The notes: generated from the letters alone by a model not told the origin. 64,000 nucleotides of DNA from Coniella vitis (GCA_011317545.1 WUJK01000007.1:62001-126000); one strand, 5' to 3'. Positions 32,616 to 48,103 are shown, numbered from the stretch's first letter. Made by a program: numbers and translations.

Positions 32616-33237
32616 TCATACAATTGCCGCCTCATTTGCGGGGGGAGCTTGTGGTACCTGTAGGGAAAAGAGAGGGTCGCGTTAGATGCAGATCGAACAC
32701 CATAATAGGTCCGAATAATGTGCTCTGAAGCACTTACCTCCAGCTTGGTGCTACCAGCCATCATCTTGGAAAAGGCAATGCCGACACCCTCGATAACAGC
32801 GAGCAAAACAGCACAGCCAATGGCGCCGTTTCTCGCTGCCTTGTAACCTCCTCGGATGGCCAGCGAGCCGCCTGTGAAGAAACCAGCAATAATGGCATTG
32901 TACGGGTCCTCCTTCTTGCGGATGCCCTTGACGGCGCAGTCGAATGTGGAAAAGAGACCGCCCCAAACGCCAAAGTTACCACCAAGCACGGGTGCGCGCA
33001 TCTTGACAGCAGTAATGGCACCTATCCGTCTCTCGCCGTATGGGGAGTTTCTGAAGCCCTTGATACCGTGCCATATCGTGCCACCGATAGCCTGTCGCGA
33101 AGAATGAGGTCAGGGCACCGCGTCAGAACAGGAAGGATGACTGAATCCAGTTCAGTTAGAGTACATACACCCATGCAGAAAGCACCGCCAAAGTCGTTGA
33201 GGATGACCCAAGGGCAGGGGTCGCGCGTGTGGTCCAT
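32616..33237 (-). CDS. TIM17: Mitochondrial import inner membrane translocase subunit Tim17
   Basis: Three exons (33237-33169, 33091-32738, 32657-32616) give 154 aa, the family's normal length. Introns are GTATGT...CAG and GTAAGT...TACAG. The start [20 protein letters not shown] is diagnostic for Tim17; the conserved C-P-W and D-F-G residues are visible. [32 protein letters not shown] and [14 protein letters not shown] then follow, the last in the matrix-facing loop between helices 2 and 3. GGSLAIRGG is the GxxxG helix contact region. The protein is a core subunit of the TIM23 presequence translocase. The short Pro/Ala-rich tail is in exon 3 (VPQAPPANE). It converges with the asparaginase gene. 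Confidence 0.96.
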
Positions 33238-36220
33238 AGTGACTGGTAGGAGGAATGTGCCGGCGGGAGAGGTTTGTAGCAGGAGATGGAGGACTGATTG
33301 GGGAATCAGACGGCGGGACCACTATCGGAGGAGGCAAGCTTTGGTTGAGCCTGCTTCGTGATTATCACAGACTCTGCTGCAGGTAGGTTGTCGTTTGTAG
33401 TGTTACTAGTGGGCCGACCAAGTAGGGTCTCTCGCAACGCTCTCTTGGTGGGTTGATGCGGTGGCTGGATGCAGTTGGGCGGGTCAAGATGGGAGGCTTG
33501 AGTGATGGTGATGCTGGGCTAGGTTGATAGAACGATAGAGCATTGTGGTGACCTCAGCCTGGCAAAGAAATTTGTTCGCCGCGGCAGGGATTGTACTTGC
33601 GGGATTGCCGGCCGCAGTTCGGTCCATAGAAGACGGGGCGCTTCCCTGTCCGCAAGCTAGTGCCTCTTAGCGTTCCAAGCGATGCGGGGTACCCCATACT
33701 CGATGTAGGCCGCATAGCCCTATAACAATACGGGTATCCAGTACTTTCGCACGAAAAGCATCAAACCTTCGGCTTCCGTTTCTGTGATTATATCAAGCCT
33801 CAAACAGACATCGTCTTTCTCTGGAGAGGAGAATCAGCTTGTTCTACTTCAACGAGCTGCATAACTAGCCTGGCCGGTCTCCACAGTCTCCCGAGCATCT
33901 GCAACAAGCAGAGATCACCAACTCATTCAGGCCAAAAACCAACACCCACTCTGCATGTCTCAGCGGTTAAACAGCAATTCTCAACAGATTGGGGCGAATA
34001 AGCAAGCTTCGACAGGCCTCGTCTGCTGCACCATACAATTTCAAGAGCATTGGAGGCTGCAAAAACAAACACCTGAGAGCTCACCCTGAATTGCTTGCCG
34101 GCAACTCGAAACCCCTCATCGATGGTCTGGCCGTACAGCGTGCTGTGCTTGAGACGACCATGTATGTAAAGGGAAGGCTGGTGTTAGAATATACACACTG
34201 AAGAAAGCAAAAGCATGATAGTCAACACATTATACTATGTTGAGGCTGAGCGCGTGCCATGATAGCTTAGCCAGTGATGGCCAGCTGCACGGTATTACTG
34301 TGCAGTGTGCCTCTACAGCTATTGCCAAGCTCTGCTTCTTTTTACGGTGAGTGTCAGACGGGCGTGAACGACACAGCCTTCCAAGCACGGAACAGTAGAT
34401 CAGAAGGAAAGTATCGGACGAGATGCTGCATATCGAACGCTGTCAAACGGTCCAAGAACCAGTCGGGAGTGGCGGAAAGCGCTTGCGGCATGACGGGCCC
34501 CGAATCAGAAGACGCGAGAAAAAGAAAGAAACCGTGCGAGACGATCCAAGCGATCCGTCAATGTGATGCCATTCAGGCGCCCGTGCGTGCTTCTGCAATG
34601 CATCGACGTGGAGTCGCGAGAGCTGTATGGCCTGAGACAAGGTAGAGAGCTGCAATATTGCTCAAGAGTGGTGAATCTCTCGTCAGTGAGACATGGTGGA
34701 ACGCAGCTGTTTGTCTTGTGCCCCAGTCGGGCAGTTCACCAACGACAAGTCGATGGTGGAGTATGGGAATTGCGATCTTTGACAGCGTCAAAAAGGGGAA
34801 GATGGAAGGATGAGACCCGGTTGGCGACGGGATCGTCCACGGATAGAATGTAGAGGAGACAGACACTCGTTTCCGCCGGCCCTCAAGCCGCGCACTCTAG
34901 AGGGCAACTGCTATTGATATTGACAACGGGCCAGCAGAACCACTGGCAGACAAAGGCGCTGCATTCGGTTGGTGGCATTCGGGCCATGGAGCCTGTTAGG
35001 GTGATGCCATTGCACTGTAGCAGTGCGTCATTTTACGGGCCATCCGCCTTTTATGCATGTCTCTATCTCGCGTACAGAGCAGGGACGGCGGCTTGACAGA
35101 AGACTGGCCACTCGACGACTTGCCTTCTCTGCCCTGTGCCTGGCAGCCCTGGAAGGCCCGAAACTCGGTGGTGTGGCATGTACGTGTGAATGTGTGCGCG
35201 CGCGTTTGTATGTGTCGGCGCATATAAACAGGGAGTCATGGCCCGCGAAGGCTGCTGATCCAACTGAAGAGACTCGTTTCCTTGCTTCTGCTTCTTTCAG
35301 ATTGGCCATGTCAGCCCGGCACCACGGGAAACTCGTTGCTCAGCTCTCTGCAGACCATGTGCTAGGCGTATCCTCGCCCTTTCGACGATGCACCCGCTCC
35401 ACATCTACGGCGCCATGGTAGTGCCCACACCACCAGCCTCGGAACTCGGGGATGTGGGCGAGGCTGAAGAGTGCCTGGGCTGCCGCAAGATTGAGCAGAC
35501 CAAGGCCAGGAGGTATGGACCTCACGCTGGTGGCGATGGTGAGTCTTGCGGATGACCTGTTCTTTGTGTCCTGGCGAGGGATTCCGTGGTTGAGCAATGG
35601 GTCGTTTGTGGATCCGAGCACGCGACACCACTTGGTAGCGTTTCTGTCGTGGTGAAGGCACGGCGCGCGTCTTCTTTGTGCATGTCTGTTTGACAAGGAC
35701 TAAAAAATGGCTGGCAGGCTGGGTACAGCCTTAGAAGGCTCAGGGGCTTGATTCTAGTGGATCCTAGCCCCGGAAGATGTCAATGGACCCCTAACCTTAC
35801 CCCTTCCCCACCATCTGTGACCTGCCAGGCCTGCCCCTCCACGCCTGACCCCACCATGTCAGGGCATTCAGCGGGACGCTGGGCCCAAAAACTGGGAGCG
35901 TCATTAGGGCTACTCTCTCCTCCATGTCCCCCAGCACGTCTTTTAGGGGTGTTAGTGGCCCTCGCTTGGCGCTGGCGTCATTTCGACAATGGGCAACGCC
36001 AGCCGTGGAGGGCCCAGCTTTTCAAACAAGCCCCCTTCTCACCAAAACATCAACAAAACTATCAACACCAGTACGGCAGTCCTTCCATGGACATAACACC
36101 GCTCCAGCTTTGCTTCCACTCTATGCCTATCCAGCAGCCCCTAACAGGAGCCTTCTCATTCACTTCTACTCATTCAGTCGCTGACTTGATTCTCTTTTCT
36201 GCTTTCCCCTCCAGCTCCTG
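33238..36220. other. Intergenic between TIM17 and DUG2
   Basis: Three kilobases without a supportable gene. Frames at 34274-34853 (+), 34573-34866 (-) and 35340-35696 (-) show no domains. The last 600 bp before DUG2 are pyrimidine-rich. They include a TTTCCCCTCCAG acceptor-like site at 36202-36214, which could end a 5'-UTR intron. Confidence 0.45.
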
Positions 36221-36280
36221 ATGCTCTCGCCCATCTCGACGCCGACCTCGATCTCGACACGGATCCGTCCTCGAGCATAA
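36221..36280 (+). promoter_or_regulatory. Upstream ORF overlapping the DUG2 start codon (TAATG)
   Basis: An ATG at 36221 opens 19 codons rich in Ser, Thr and Arg. It stops at TAA 36278-36280, whose last A is the first base of the DUG2 ATG. Ribosomes finishing this peptide would sit directly on the main start, an arrangement suited to termination-reinitiation control. It requires that transcription start upstream of 36221. Confidence 0.5.
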
Positions 36281-39200
36281 TGTCCTGCACCACTACGAAC
36301 ACCGGCCAGTTCCAGGCTCCACATGACGAGTTCAACGCTCCTCTGCGCATTCAGGAGCTTGAGCACGACGAGACCGTTCTGACGCTTGCCGTCAGCGACA
36401 AGTACATCTTTGCTGGCACCCACACAGGCGAGATCTTTGCGTGGTCTCTTGCGACCTTTGAGCTTGTCAAGCGCTTCCAAGCCCACAAACGACACGTCCT
36501 GTGGCTCTACCTCTCCGACTCGGCTTCCCAAGCCACTACCACAGCCGCCACCACCACAGCCAACCCTGCCAGCTCAGGCTCGCCTTCGCCGATTCCGTCG
36601 GTCGACGGACCGACGAAATCCATCCTCGTGTCGAGTGCTGGAGATGCGATCGTCTCGGTATGGTGTCCAAACACTTTTGCCCGCCTATACGAGATTTACT
36701 GGCCCGACCACATCGGCGATGTCTTTTCCTGTGCATACTCGATCCAACAGGACACCGTCTACCTGGGCGCGCAGAATACGTCAATACAATGGGTCAAACT
36801 GAGCGATCCCGAGCGTCGCGTACCTCACGACAATCCAAACCACCCAGACCAACGTATAGACACATTTTTCGATTCAAAGGCTGTCGGCGGCAAGTCTACA
36901 CCTCGCAAAAAGGACCAGAGGGAAGCTTTGATCCCTCCCGCCAACGAAACGCTCGAAATCTTCCGCTCCTCGATCGGCAACCGCTCACATTCAGGCTTCA
37001 TATACTGCATGTTTGTTGCAAAAGGCCCTACAGTGCTCGTGGATCCTGGCGAGGAGGTTCTGATCACTGGTGGTGGTGAAGGGCGCATCAAGCTCTGGCA
37101 AATCAAGCAAGATGAAAAGTACAATGACATGGAGGAGTGGGAGGCGTGGGAGCACCGTGAGATTATGTGTCTGGGCGAACAGGACGGACAATCAGTCTTT
37201 CACATGGCAATAGATGGCTCATTCCTTTACAGTGGCAAGAAGAGAGGCATCATTGAACTGTGGGATCTCGACACCAAGCAAAAGCTGAGGGTCATCAAAG
37301 ACCATAGCGGCCCCGACGGACGGTGCGGCGATATCATGTCTGTGCAGATGGCTTGGGGCAACTTGTGGTCGGCGTCTACAATTGGAACGGTGGCAGTACG
37401 TTTTCTCATGCTCTTTTTTCTCGCCCTGCCTTTGCTTGATCTTTTTTTTTTTTTTTTCTTTTTTGTTTCCCTTTTTCCCCCTTTTTTCCCCTTTTTTTTT
37501 CCTTGTTTTTGGTGGCTAACTAACATTCATGAGCAGAGACATAGCACCGTCCTCTCCAACAAAGCCTCTGACAAGGTCAGCCAAAAGTACCAGTGCTTGT
37601 CTCGCTGGAAAGCGCATGAAGGCAAGATACTATCGTCGGCCTACACAACATATCAAGGACACAATTATTACATTACCGGCGCCAATGACAACAAATTGAG
37701 CGTGTGGCGTGTGGACGGTATCCAAGAAGAGCCCGAAGACAACTCTGACGAATCTGAGCGTACCATGCTCTCATCGCTGCGCGAGTTCGTCTCGTACCGC
37801 ACCATTTCTTCGCGACCCGAGTTCGCAGAAGAATGTCGCCAGGGAGCGAGCTTCTTGTGCAATCTGTTCAAGCGACTGGGCGCACAGGTGAACATGCTCT
37901 CTACGGAGAAGCTGCACAACCCCGTCGTGTGTGCTGTCTTTAGTGGCAAGCTGGAGCCAGCCGAGAAGCGGAAGCGCATCCTGTTCTACGGCCACTACGA
38001 CGTTGTTCCTGCGGATCGCGATAGCAACAGTAAATGGGCGACTGATCCGTTCCAGATGGAGGGCGTCAACGGGTACCTGTACGGCCGTGGCGTGAGTGAC
38101 AACAAGGGGCCGATCATGGCGGCCCTGTACGCAGTCACGGATTTGCTGCAGGCAAAGCAGTTGGACTCGGACGTCATCTTCCTCATTGAGGGCGAAGAGG
38201 AGTCGACGAGCCGCAACTTCCGAGAGACCATCAAGAGAAACAAGGGGTTGATTGGCAACGTGGACTACATCCTTCTGGCTAACAGCTACTGGATCGACGA
38301 CGAAACGCCCTGCCTCACGTACGGCCTTCGAGGCGTGTTGCACGCCACCATCTGCGTGGACAGTGCTTATCCGGACTTGCACTCGGGTGTGGACGGCAGC
38401 CACATGCTGGACGAGCCCCTTGCAGACCTGATGCAGGTGCTGACCTCGCTCAAAGGACCGCGCAACAAGATCATGGTGCCCGGTTTCTACGACGCCGTGT
38501 TGCCTCTGACGCCAGACGAGGAGGCGCGGTACGAGGAAATCGTCAAGACGCTCAGCCGCCGACACCCGCACAATGGCACTGTCGAGCAGCTCAAAACGAG
38601 TCTGATGGCGCGGTGGCGGGAGCCCAACCTGACGATCCACGGCACCAAGGTGTCGGGCGTGGACGAGAGTGTCGTCAGCAGCCATGCGAGCGCCACCATT
38701 TCGTTCCGCATTGTGCCAGACCAGCAGGTCGATGACATTGTTGCGTCGCTCAAGGAGTTCCTGCGGGCCAAGTTTGCCGAGCTCGAGAGCAAGAACACGC
38801 TCACTATCAAAATCGACAACAAAGCGGAGCCGTGGCTGGGCGACCCCAACAACCAGATCTTCAAGACGCTGGAGCAGGCCATCATCAAGGTGTGGGGGCT
38901 ATCCGAACCCCGACAAGAGACGGAGCAAGACGCCAACGGAGAATCAACAACCGGCGCCACAGCAGAAGGCGCCAGAGAAGAAAGCGTCGCTGCTGCTGGA
39001 ACACAAGAAAAGGACGACATAGCGCCGACCAAAACAACCGCCGACCCCAAGACAGGGCTCGAGGTGGGCGGACCTGCCGTCAAGGGCCGGAAGCCGCTCT
39101 ACATCCGCGAAGGCGGGTCCATCCCGGCCATTCGGTTTCTCGAAAAGGAATTCGAAGCGCCCGTGGCGCATCTACCCTGTGGACAGGCGACCGACTCGGC

Positions 39201-39282
39201 ACACTTGGAGAATGAGCGTATTCGACTGGTGAATTTGATCCGGAGCCGGGAGATTTTCGGGGAGGCGTTTCGCAATTTGTGA
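36280..39282 (+). CDS. DUG2: DUG2-type glutathione-degradation protein (WD40 repeats + M20 metallopeptidase)
   Basis: Two exons (36280-37395, 37537-39282) give 953 aa. Residues 1 to about 480 are WD40-like blades (for example TVLTLAVSDKYIFAGTHTG, EIFAW, and later KLSVWRVDG). The M20 peptidase half follows. Metal-binding residues include H525 and D527 in LFYGHYDVVPAD, the Asp in GRGVSDNKGPIMA, and the Glu pair in IEGEEESTSRN (about 592-593). The dimerisation lid contains SGVDGSHMLDEPLADLM. This fusion is the layout of yeast Dug2. With the amidotransferase Dug3, Dug2 forms the complex that cleaves the gamma-glutamyl bond of glutathione in the cytosol. Dug3 is not in this window. The 141-nt intron (GTACGT...GAGCAG) is a multiple of three and has no stop. 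Confidence 0.93.
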   Translation: MSCTTTNTGQFQAPHDEFNAPLRIQELEHDETVLTLAVSDKYIFAGTHTGEIFAWSLATFELVKRFQAHKRHVLWLYLSDSASQATTTAATTTANPASSGSPSPIPSVDGPTKSILVSSAGDAIVSVWCPNTFARLYEIYWPDHIGDVFSCAYSIQQDTVYLGAQNTSIQWVKLSDPERRVPHDNPNHPDQRIDTFFDSKAVGGKSTPRKKDQREALIPPANETLEIFRSSIGNRSHSGFIYCMFVAKGPTVLVDPGEEVLITGGGEGRIKLWQIKQDEKYNDMEEWEAWEHREIMCLGEQDGQSVFHMAIDGSFLYSGKKRGIIELWDLDTKQKLRVIKDHSGPDGRCGDIMSVQMAWGNLWSASTIGTVAVRFLMLFFLALPLLDLFFFFFFFVSLFPPFFPFFFPCFWWLTNIHEQRHSTVLSNKASDKVSQKYQCLSRWKAHEGKILSSAYTTYQGHNYYITGANDNKLSVWRVDGIQEEPEDNSDESERTMLSSLREFVSYRTISSRPEFAEECRQGASFLCNLFKRLGAQVNMLSTEKLHNPVVCAVFSGKLEPAEKRKRILFYGHYDVVPADRDSNSKWATDPFQMEGVNGYLYGRGVSDNKGPIMAALYAVTDLLQAKQLDSDVIFLIEGEEESTSRNFRETIKRNKGLIGNVDYILLANSYWIDDETPCLTYGLRGVLHATICVDSAYPDLHSGVDGSHMLDEPLADLMQVLTSLKGPRNKIMVPGFYDAVLPLTPDEEARYEEIVKTLSRRHPHNGTVEQLKTSLMARWREPNLTIHGTKVSGVDESVVSSHASATISFRIVPDQQVDDIVASLKEFLRAKFAELESKNTLTIKIDNKAEPWLGDPNNQIFKTLEQAIIKVWGLSEPRQETEQDANGESTTGATAEGAREESVAAAGTQEKDDIAPTKTTADPKTGLEVGGPAVKGRKPLYIREGGSIPAIRFLEKEFEAPVAHLPCGQATDSAHLENERIRLVNLIRSREIFGEAFRNL

Positions 39283-39893
39283 TTTGATTGATTGATTGAT
39301 TTGGCTGGATGGGATGCGCTTGCCGGGTTAGGACTTGTTGGGGTGTCGAGAGAGCATTTGAAGGCATCAGTCAGTGTGCGAAGCTCGACGGAGTTGGATG
39401 CAGCGTTTTGTGCATACACACTGGAGTATATGGTGTGTTTGGGATTGGGAGTTACGGGTCTGGTTTCACGTTTGTTTGTTTGCAAATACAGCAGGGAAAG
39501 ACCAAGACAAAAGGCAAAAAAAGCAGGACGACAACCAAAAAAGAAAAGGAAGAAGGATAACAAGATCGAATCATGGGGAAAATGGATAGACAAATTATCG
39601 TTATGCGGTGTGCGATACCCAAATAAAGCTCTCTTTTTTTTTGTTTCTTTTTTCCCTTTTTGTTTTAATATGTGAGGTACATTTGTTTTTCCATGTGTTG
39701 CATGGTATTCACCTCGTGCTTCGTTACGGTCGTTTTCTTATTTTTCCACTTCGTGTCTGTCCATCCGTTGATCGTCGTAATCATCTATGCAATCCTCTAT
39801 CCAGGCCTCTCTATCCAGCTGATGTCCACACTGTCTTTACACACAAAGACAAACGCAACACCCCTTTCAATAATCATCTCCTCGACGCCCCAT
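39283..39893. other. Convergent 3' flanks (DUG2 / Zn2Cys6 regulator)
   Basis: No gene is seen. (GATT)n follows the DUG2 stop directly (39283-39300). T- and A-rich runs between 39520 and 39670 are likely 3'-end signals. Confidence 0.5.
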
Positions 39894-43139
<3,246 letters not shown>

Positions 43140-45525
43140 TGTGGTGCTGCTGGTGTGGTTGTCTTTGTCTGGCAAAGTGGTAGCTGGGGCGGATATAGGG
43201 GAGGGTGAACAAGAAACGTACGGTGAGGGTGAGCGAGGGATGGTGACAGGGCATGGGTGTAGGAGGAACGAAACTCTATCTGTGCCCTTTCTGGATCCTC
43301 AAAGGTCTGTAGAGCGAGCATCTTGCTGGGGTTTCTGCTCTGAGATCAAGAGGAAGAACAAGAAGAAGAAGAAGAAGAGAGGGCAGAAAGGTGCAGAAAC
43401 GTATCCACGTAGAGCCATGAGTAATCAGTCCACTGAAAGTTACAGGTCTGCTTTTACATAGTACTTTACAACGCACTCACTCACTTACTTATGGAGATCT
43501 ACTGACTTGTTGCCCCCCCGCTGTGGACGGACGGACGGACGTTGATATCTTAAATCCCCGTGCCGTTGCGGGCCGTGACAGTGCACCGGTGCCGGTGTGG
43601 ACTCTTTTCTTGTAAACTCCTTCTTCTTCTTCTTCTTCTCCTTGTACGACAAGAGACACTTGTGGCATTTGTAAAAGACCTTCTTAAATCAGCACGTCGT
43701 TTGCTCATTGTGCTTGCTCATTTGCGCGCCCACAACGGGTACTTGCGCGCCATTTATATTCGTCCATGCTCATGTTCTTTTTTCTCTGCATGGGCGCTTG
43801 CATTTTTGGCTTTCCTGCCATGTTTCGTATCCCTTTTGATCAACATGGCTTCTGCCCAATAGAACGAAGCAGCGAGTACCGTGTGTAGCTGACGCACGTT
43901 TTTTGTCCCAGGCACTGAAAAGCAATGGAAAAGCGATCAAATGACATGACTATGTACTTTTGGTGGGGGTTGAGAACGAGTAACCCAATCAAGAAAAGAA
44001 GAAGAGAAAGAAAAAGAAAAAGAAGGGGGGAAAAAGAAGGGGGAAAACGCCATCGGCAAGGCATCCTGGTTGTTGCACGTATTATACTCTCCTATAATAT
44101 GCAAGTCATCGATACAGAAACGGCCACAGCTAGAGCAGCAGCAGCAGCCCGTACAAATTGACAGATGACAAGCCTTCTTCTGCAAAAGAGAGGAGGGGAG
44201 GGAGTCTACTTGTGCCACGTGCCACGGCATCTGGGTGGCTGGCTGGCTTCATGTCGTGTGCTCGTGTATATTTCACGACCTTTGACCCGAGAATGGGATA
44301 TCTGCGGAAAGGACAACTTATACGAAAGGCCATCGCCAGAGAACGGTTCGCTCGTGAGCATGTGGTGAGAGGAGCCATCCACACACCAGAACAAGAAACA
44401 AAAAACACAACATCACACTGTGCTTAGAAATAGGCATTGCTCCAACCAAAGGCTGTGCTGTGCTTACAGTACATGGCAGCACTTTGACAGCCTGATCAAG
44501 TCCCAAGATAATAATGCATAGAGCGAACTAGTCGTGCAAGTAAGCCCGATTCCAGCTCATCCAGAGAATCCTTTCCCCCCCCAAATGGGCCCCCTGGCCC
44601 CGGCTCGGTGTTTCGATTGGGAGCCGAAGCCGGGAAATGGGTGAGGCACTGGTCACGCTGTGAGGGTGCGGGATGGACGGGAGAGAAGCAAAGCAAAGGG
44701 AAAAGGATCAGCAGAAATTAGCTGCCTAGATGAGTGACATTTCGTCAAGAAATGATAGATAGCAAGGGCTAATCAGCAAGCAAGGCTAATAAACGACGTT
44801 CCAATCTGACTCACTTGGGGAGGAGGGGGGGATCTGACTGGCAGGACGGGCATACAAACACGGTTGTTTGACTGGCAGACTCGTGAGTATTCCACGCCCT
44901 TTCCAGCACCCTCAAAGTGGACCTTATCACCGCTATTCCCGAGGAAAACATCGTGGCCTACAGGCCATGCATCCATTGCTTATGTTTTGTTTTTTTGCCG
45001 GCCAAAGAGCGAAGAGGGAGAGCGAAAGGAAGAGTGATGCGCGGCGAGGGGGGGTTGTACGGAACCGAGACTGTCGCTTTGTTATTAAAAGCCCGCACAG
45101 TAGCATTTTCTCGTCTCAACTACAGCAGCTTGGGGACGTAGTTCTGTTGCTCGTGCCACGTTTTGTCTTGCAGAAGGGCTGGCTGGCAGGCTGGCTGTCT
45201 GTCTGGCTGTCTGCTTGGCTTTCTCTGAACGAGTTCCACAGATTCCAGTTCCATAACACTTGGGTTGCACGAGCATATGTCTATATGCATGTATATCTGT
45301 ATGTACAGGCATTATTCAGTTTATCAACCCTCTCCCTCGGCTCCAGATCACTTGACCATTTCCCTCGCCCTGAGTTGTTGTCCAACTTGCATGTCAAGTT
45401 GACAGCATTCAAGACAGAACAAAGAGCACCAGGATACAATCAGAAGCGTGCTACGCCACGAGACCGACCAGTGAGCTACAAGTCTCTTCCAGGATCGCGC
45501 GTGGCGCCTGGAATTGTTGAAAGCA
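43140..45525. other. Divergent intergenic region (Zn2Cys6 regulator / DHA1 transporter)
   Basis: 2.4 kb. I see no supportable gene; the frame at 44868-45620 runs into the start of the transporter in another phase. Features include a GAA/AGAAG run at 43347-43380, CTTCTT at 43620-43640 and a GGAC/GGACG run at 43524-43540. Confidence 0.45.
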
Positions 45526-48103
45526 ATGGAGGAAAAGAATATCGACGCCACGGCCGCCACCAGCCAACGTCACCATCCCCGTCACCCGCCACAGACTGCG
45601 GCAGTCACCGTCGGCAGTGATGTGGAGCGAGTGGCTTCGTCGACTGAGTCCACGGCCAGCGCCACCGAGATGGACGAGGAGAAGAGGCCAGCTTCTCCTG
45701 TCCACGATGCCAAACAGCAACAGCAGAGCAAGATCCACAGCGACCAGGCCGACGTCGACCTGGAAAAGGGCCACCTCGGAACCCACAACAGCAAGGCGGC
45801 TGGCCCAGCAACGTCGAGTGATGATGATGATGACCGCTCCGAGGACGATGGACACGGCGAGCCCGATCTCGAGCATCAGGAAGTCCAAGACATTGTGCCC
45901 GGCCACAGTCTCGATCGAGAGCTAAGCAGAGTGGGTTTCCGCCAGCAAAACGGACGCCTCTTTTGGAGGGCGGAATCGTGTGTGTCGTTGCATGGTGGCG
46001 CTGACTTGTTGCCCTCTCGTCTCCCGTTCTTCCCCGTCCCTCTAGGCTCACGACGTGGAAAGCATCCGAACCATTGAGACGCGCCACAGCATCCGCTCCA
46101 AGGTCTCGCGCGTCTTTAGCCGACAGAGCCGCAAGAGCAAGAAAGGCGACGGCCTCAAGCGCAGCCTGGTCCCCGAGACGGACCTGGACGCGGGCATCGT
46201 CGGCTGGGACGGGCAGGACGACGCGGCCATGCCGCTCAACTTCAGCGCCACCAAGAAGTGGCTGCTCGTCGGCCTGCTGTCGGCCATCACCCTCGTCACG
46301 CCCTTTGCCTCGTCCATCCTGTCGCCGGGCATCGCGTCCCTCATGGACGAGTTTGGCGTGGGCAGCGCCATTGTCGGCGCCATGACCGTCAGCATCTACC
46401 TGCTCGGCTACGTCGTCGGCCCCATGTTCCTCGCGCCGCTGTCCGAGATCTACGGACGCCGCCCGGTGCTCGGCGTGGCCAACGCCACCTTCTGCTGCTG
46501 GCAGGTGGGCTGTGCGCTCTCGCCCAACATTGCCGCCCTCATCGTCTTTCGCTTCTTGTCTGGCGTTGGCGGCTCGGGCTGTCTGACGCTGGGGGGCGGT
46601 GTCATTGCCGATCTCTTTCGCCCTGAGCAGCGCGGGTTTGCGATGGGGATATGGCTGATTGGGCCTCTTGTTGGTGAGTATAGCTCTGCGTTGTTGTTGT
46701 TATAATGTCTTCTTTTTTTTATCGTCTTCTTCGTCTTCTTCTTCTTCGTCTTCTTCTTCTTCGTCTTCTTCTTCTTCGTCTTCTTCTTCTTCGTCTTCTT
46801 CTTCTTCGTCTTCTTCTTCGTCTTCTTCTTCTTCTTCGTCTTCTTCTTCGTCTTCTTCTTCTTCTTCGTCTTCTTCTTCTTCTTCGTCTTCTTCTTCGTC
46901 TTCTTCTTCTTCTTCTTCTTTTAATTCACACCACAGTCGCTGTCAACACCATGCTCACAAACAAACAAACAAACCAGGTCCCACCATTGGCCCCTTGGTC
47001 GGCGGCTTCATCGCCGAAACCATCGGCTGGCGCTGGGACTTTTGGATCGTCCTCATGGTCGCCGTGCCCATCACCGTCCTCATCGAGGTCCTCAACCAGG
47101 AAACCAACCACTCGATCCTCATGCAGCGCAAGACCGCGCGTCTCGCCCGCGAGCTCGGCCGCGACGACCTCCGCAGCTGCTACGACACCTCGCACCCCGT
47201 GGCCCCCGGCGGCGGCACGCGCAAGGCCACGCGCAGCCAGATCCTCCTCAACGGCCTCGTGCGCCCCCTCAAGATGCTCTTCCTGTCGCCCATCGTGCTC
47301 CTGCTGAGCCTCTACATCTCCTTCACCTACGGCGCGCTCTACCTGCTCTTCACGACCATCCCGGCCGTCTTCGAGGAGACGTACGGCTTCAGCACCGGCA
47401 TGACGGGGCTCGTGTACCTGGGCATCGGCGCGGGCACCACGCTGGGCTGGCTGGTGCTGACGCTCTACTCGGACCGGACCGTCATCCGGCTCGCCAAGAA
47501 GAACAACGGCGAGTTTGTGCCCGAGATGCGCCTGTGGATGGCCATTTGGTTCTCGTGGCTGCTGCCCATTACCTTTTTCTGGTACGGCTGGTGCGCAGAG
47601 TATAAAGTGCAGTGGATGTCGCCTATCCTGAGCTTTATACCCTTTGGAACGGGGCTGATGGGTGTTTTTATGCCCATTACTACGTGTGTCTCGTCTTTTC
47701 TTTGTCTTTTTCCTTTTCCTTTTCCTTTTCCTTTCTTTCTTTCTTTCCTTTTTTCTTTGCCTCTTTTCGTTGCTTTGATTTACATTCATTTATACATCGA
47801 AAAGAGGCAAGAAACTGGCACCCCCCCCCCAAACTAACACACAACTCACACACACACCCCCCGGGCAGATACCTCGTCGACTGCTACCCCATGTATGCCG
47901 CGTCCGCCATCGCCGCCAACACCGAGCTGCGCAGCCTCGTCGGCGCCTTCTTGCCCCTCGCCGGCACGCCCATGTACGACACGCTGGGCCTCGGCTGGGG
48001 CAACTCGCTGCTGGGGTTCCTGTGCATCCTCATGATCCCGCTGCCGATTGTGTTTAACCGGTATGGGAAGCAGCTGAGGGCTATGGAGAAGTTCAAGTTA
48101 TAG
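45526..48103 (+). CDS. DHA1-family MFS multidrug/polyamine transporter
   Basis: Four exons (45526-45930, 46046-46673, 46978-47683, 47869-48103) give 657 aa in phase. Donors are GTGGGT, GTGAGT and GTGTGT; acceptors are CTAG, CCAG and GCAG. The N-terminal ~230 residues are hydrophilic, with acidic, Gln and Ser stretches (SSDDDDDRSEDDG) and a basic patch (RKSKKGDGLKR), so they are cytosolic. Twelve helices follow. Motif A is LAPLSEIYGRRPVLG, and the motif-C region is IGPTIGPLVGGFIAE, which is split by intron 2. PMFLAPLSEIYGRRPV is the usual signature of the CYHR/FLU1/TPO group at the plasma membrane. Export of drugs or polyamines is likely but unspecified. Intron 2 is filled by a TTC/TCG microsatellite. 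Confidence 0.93.
46705..46921 (+). repeat. TTC/TCG microsatellite filling an intron
   Basis: About 215 bp of TTC units regularly interrupted by TCG, giving a higher-order pattern of TCG followed by two to four TTC. It lies wholly inside intron 2 (46674-46977) of the DHA1 transporter and accounts for most of that intron's 304-nt length. The polypyrimidine run precedes the true acceptor by about 55 nt. Confidence 0.95.
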
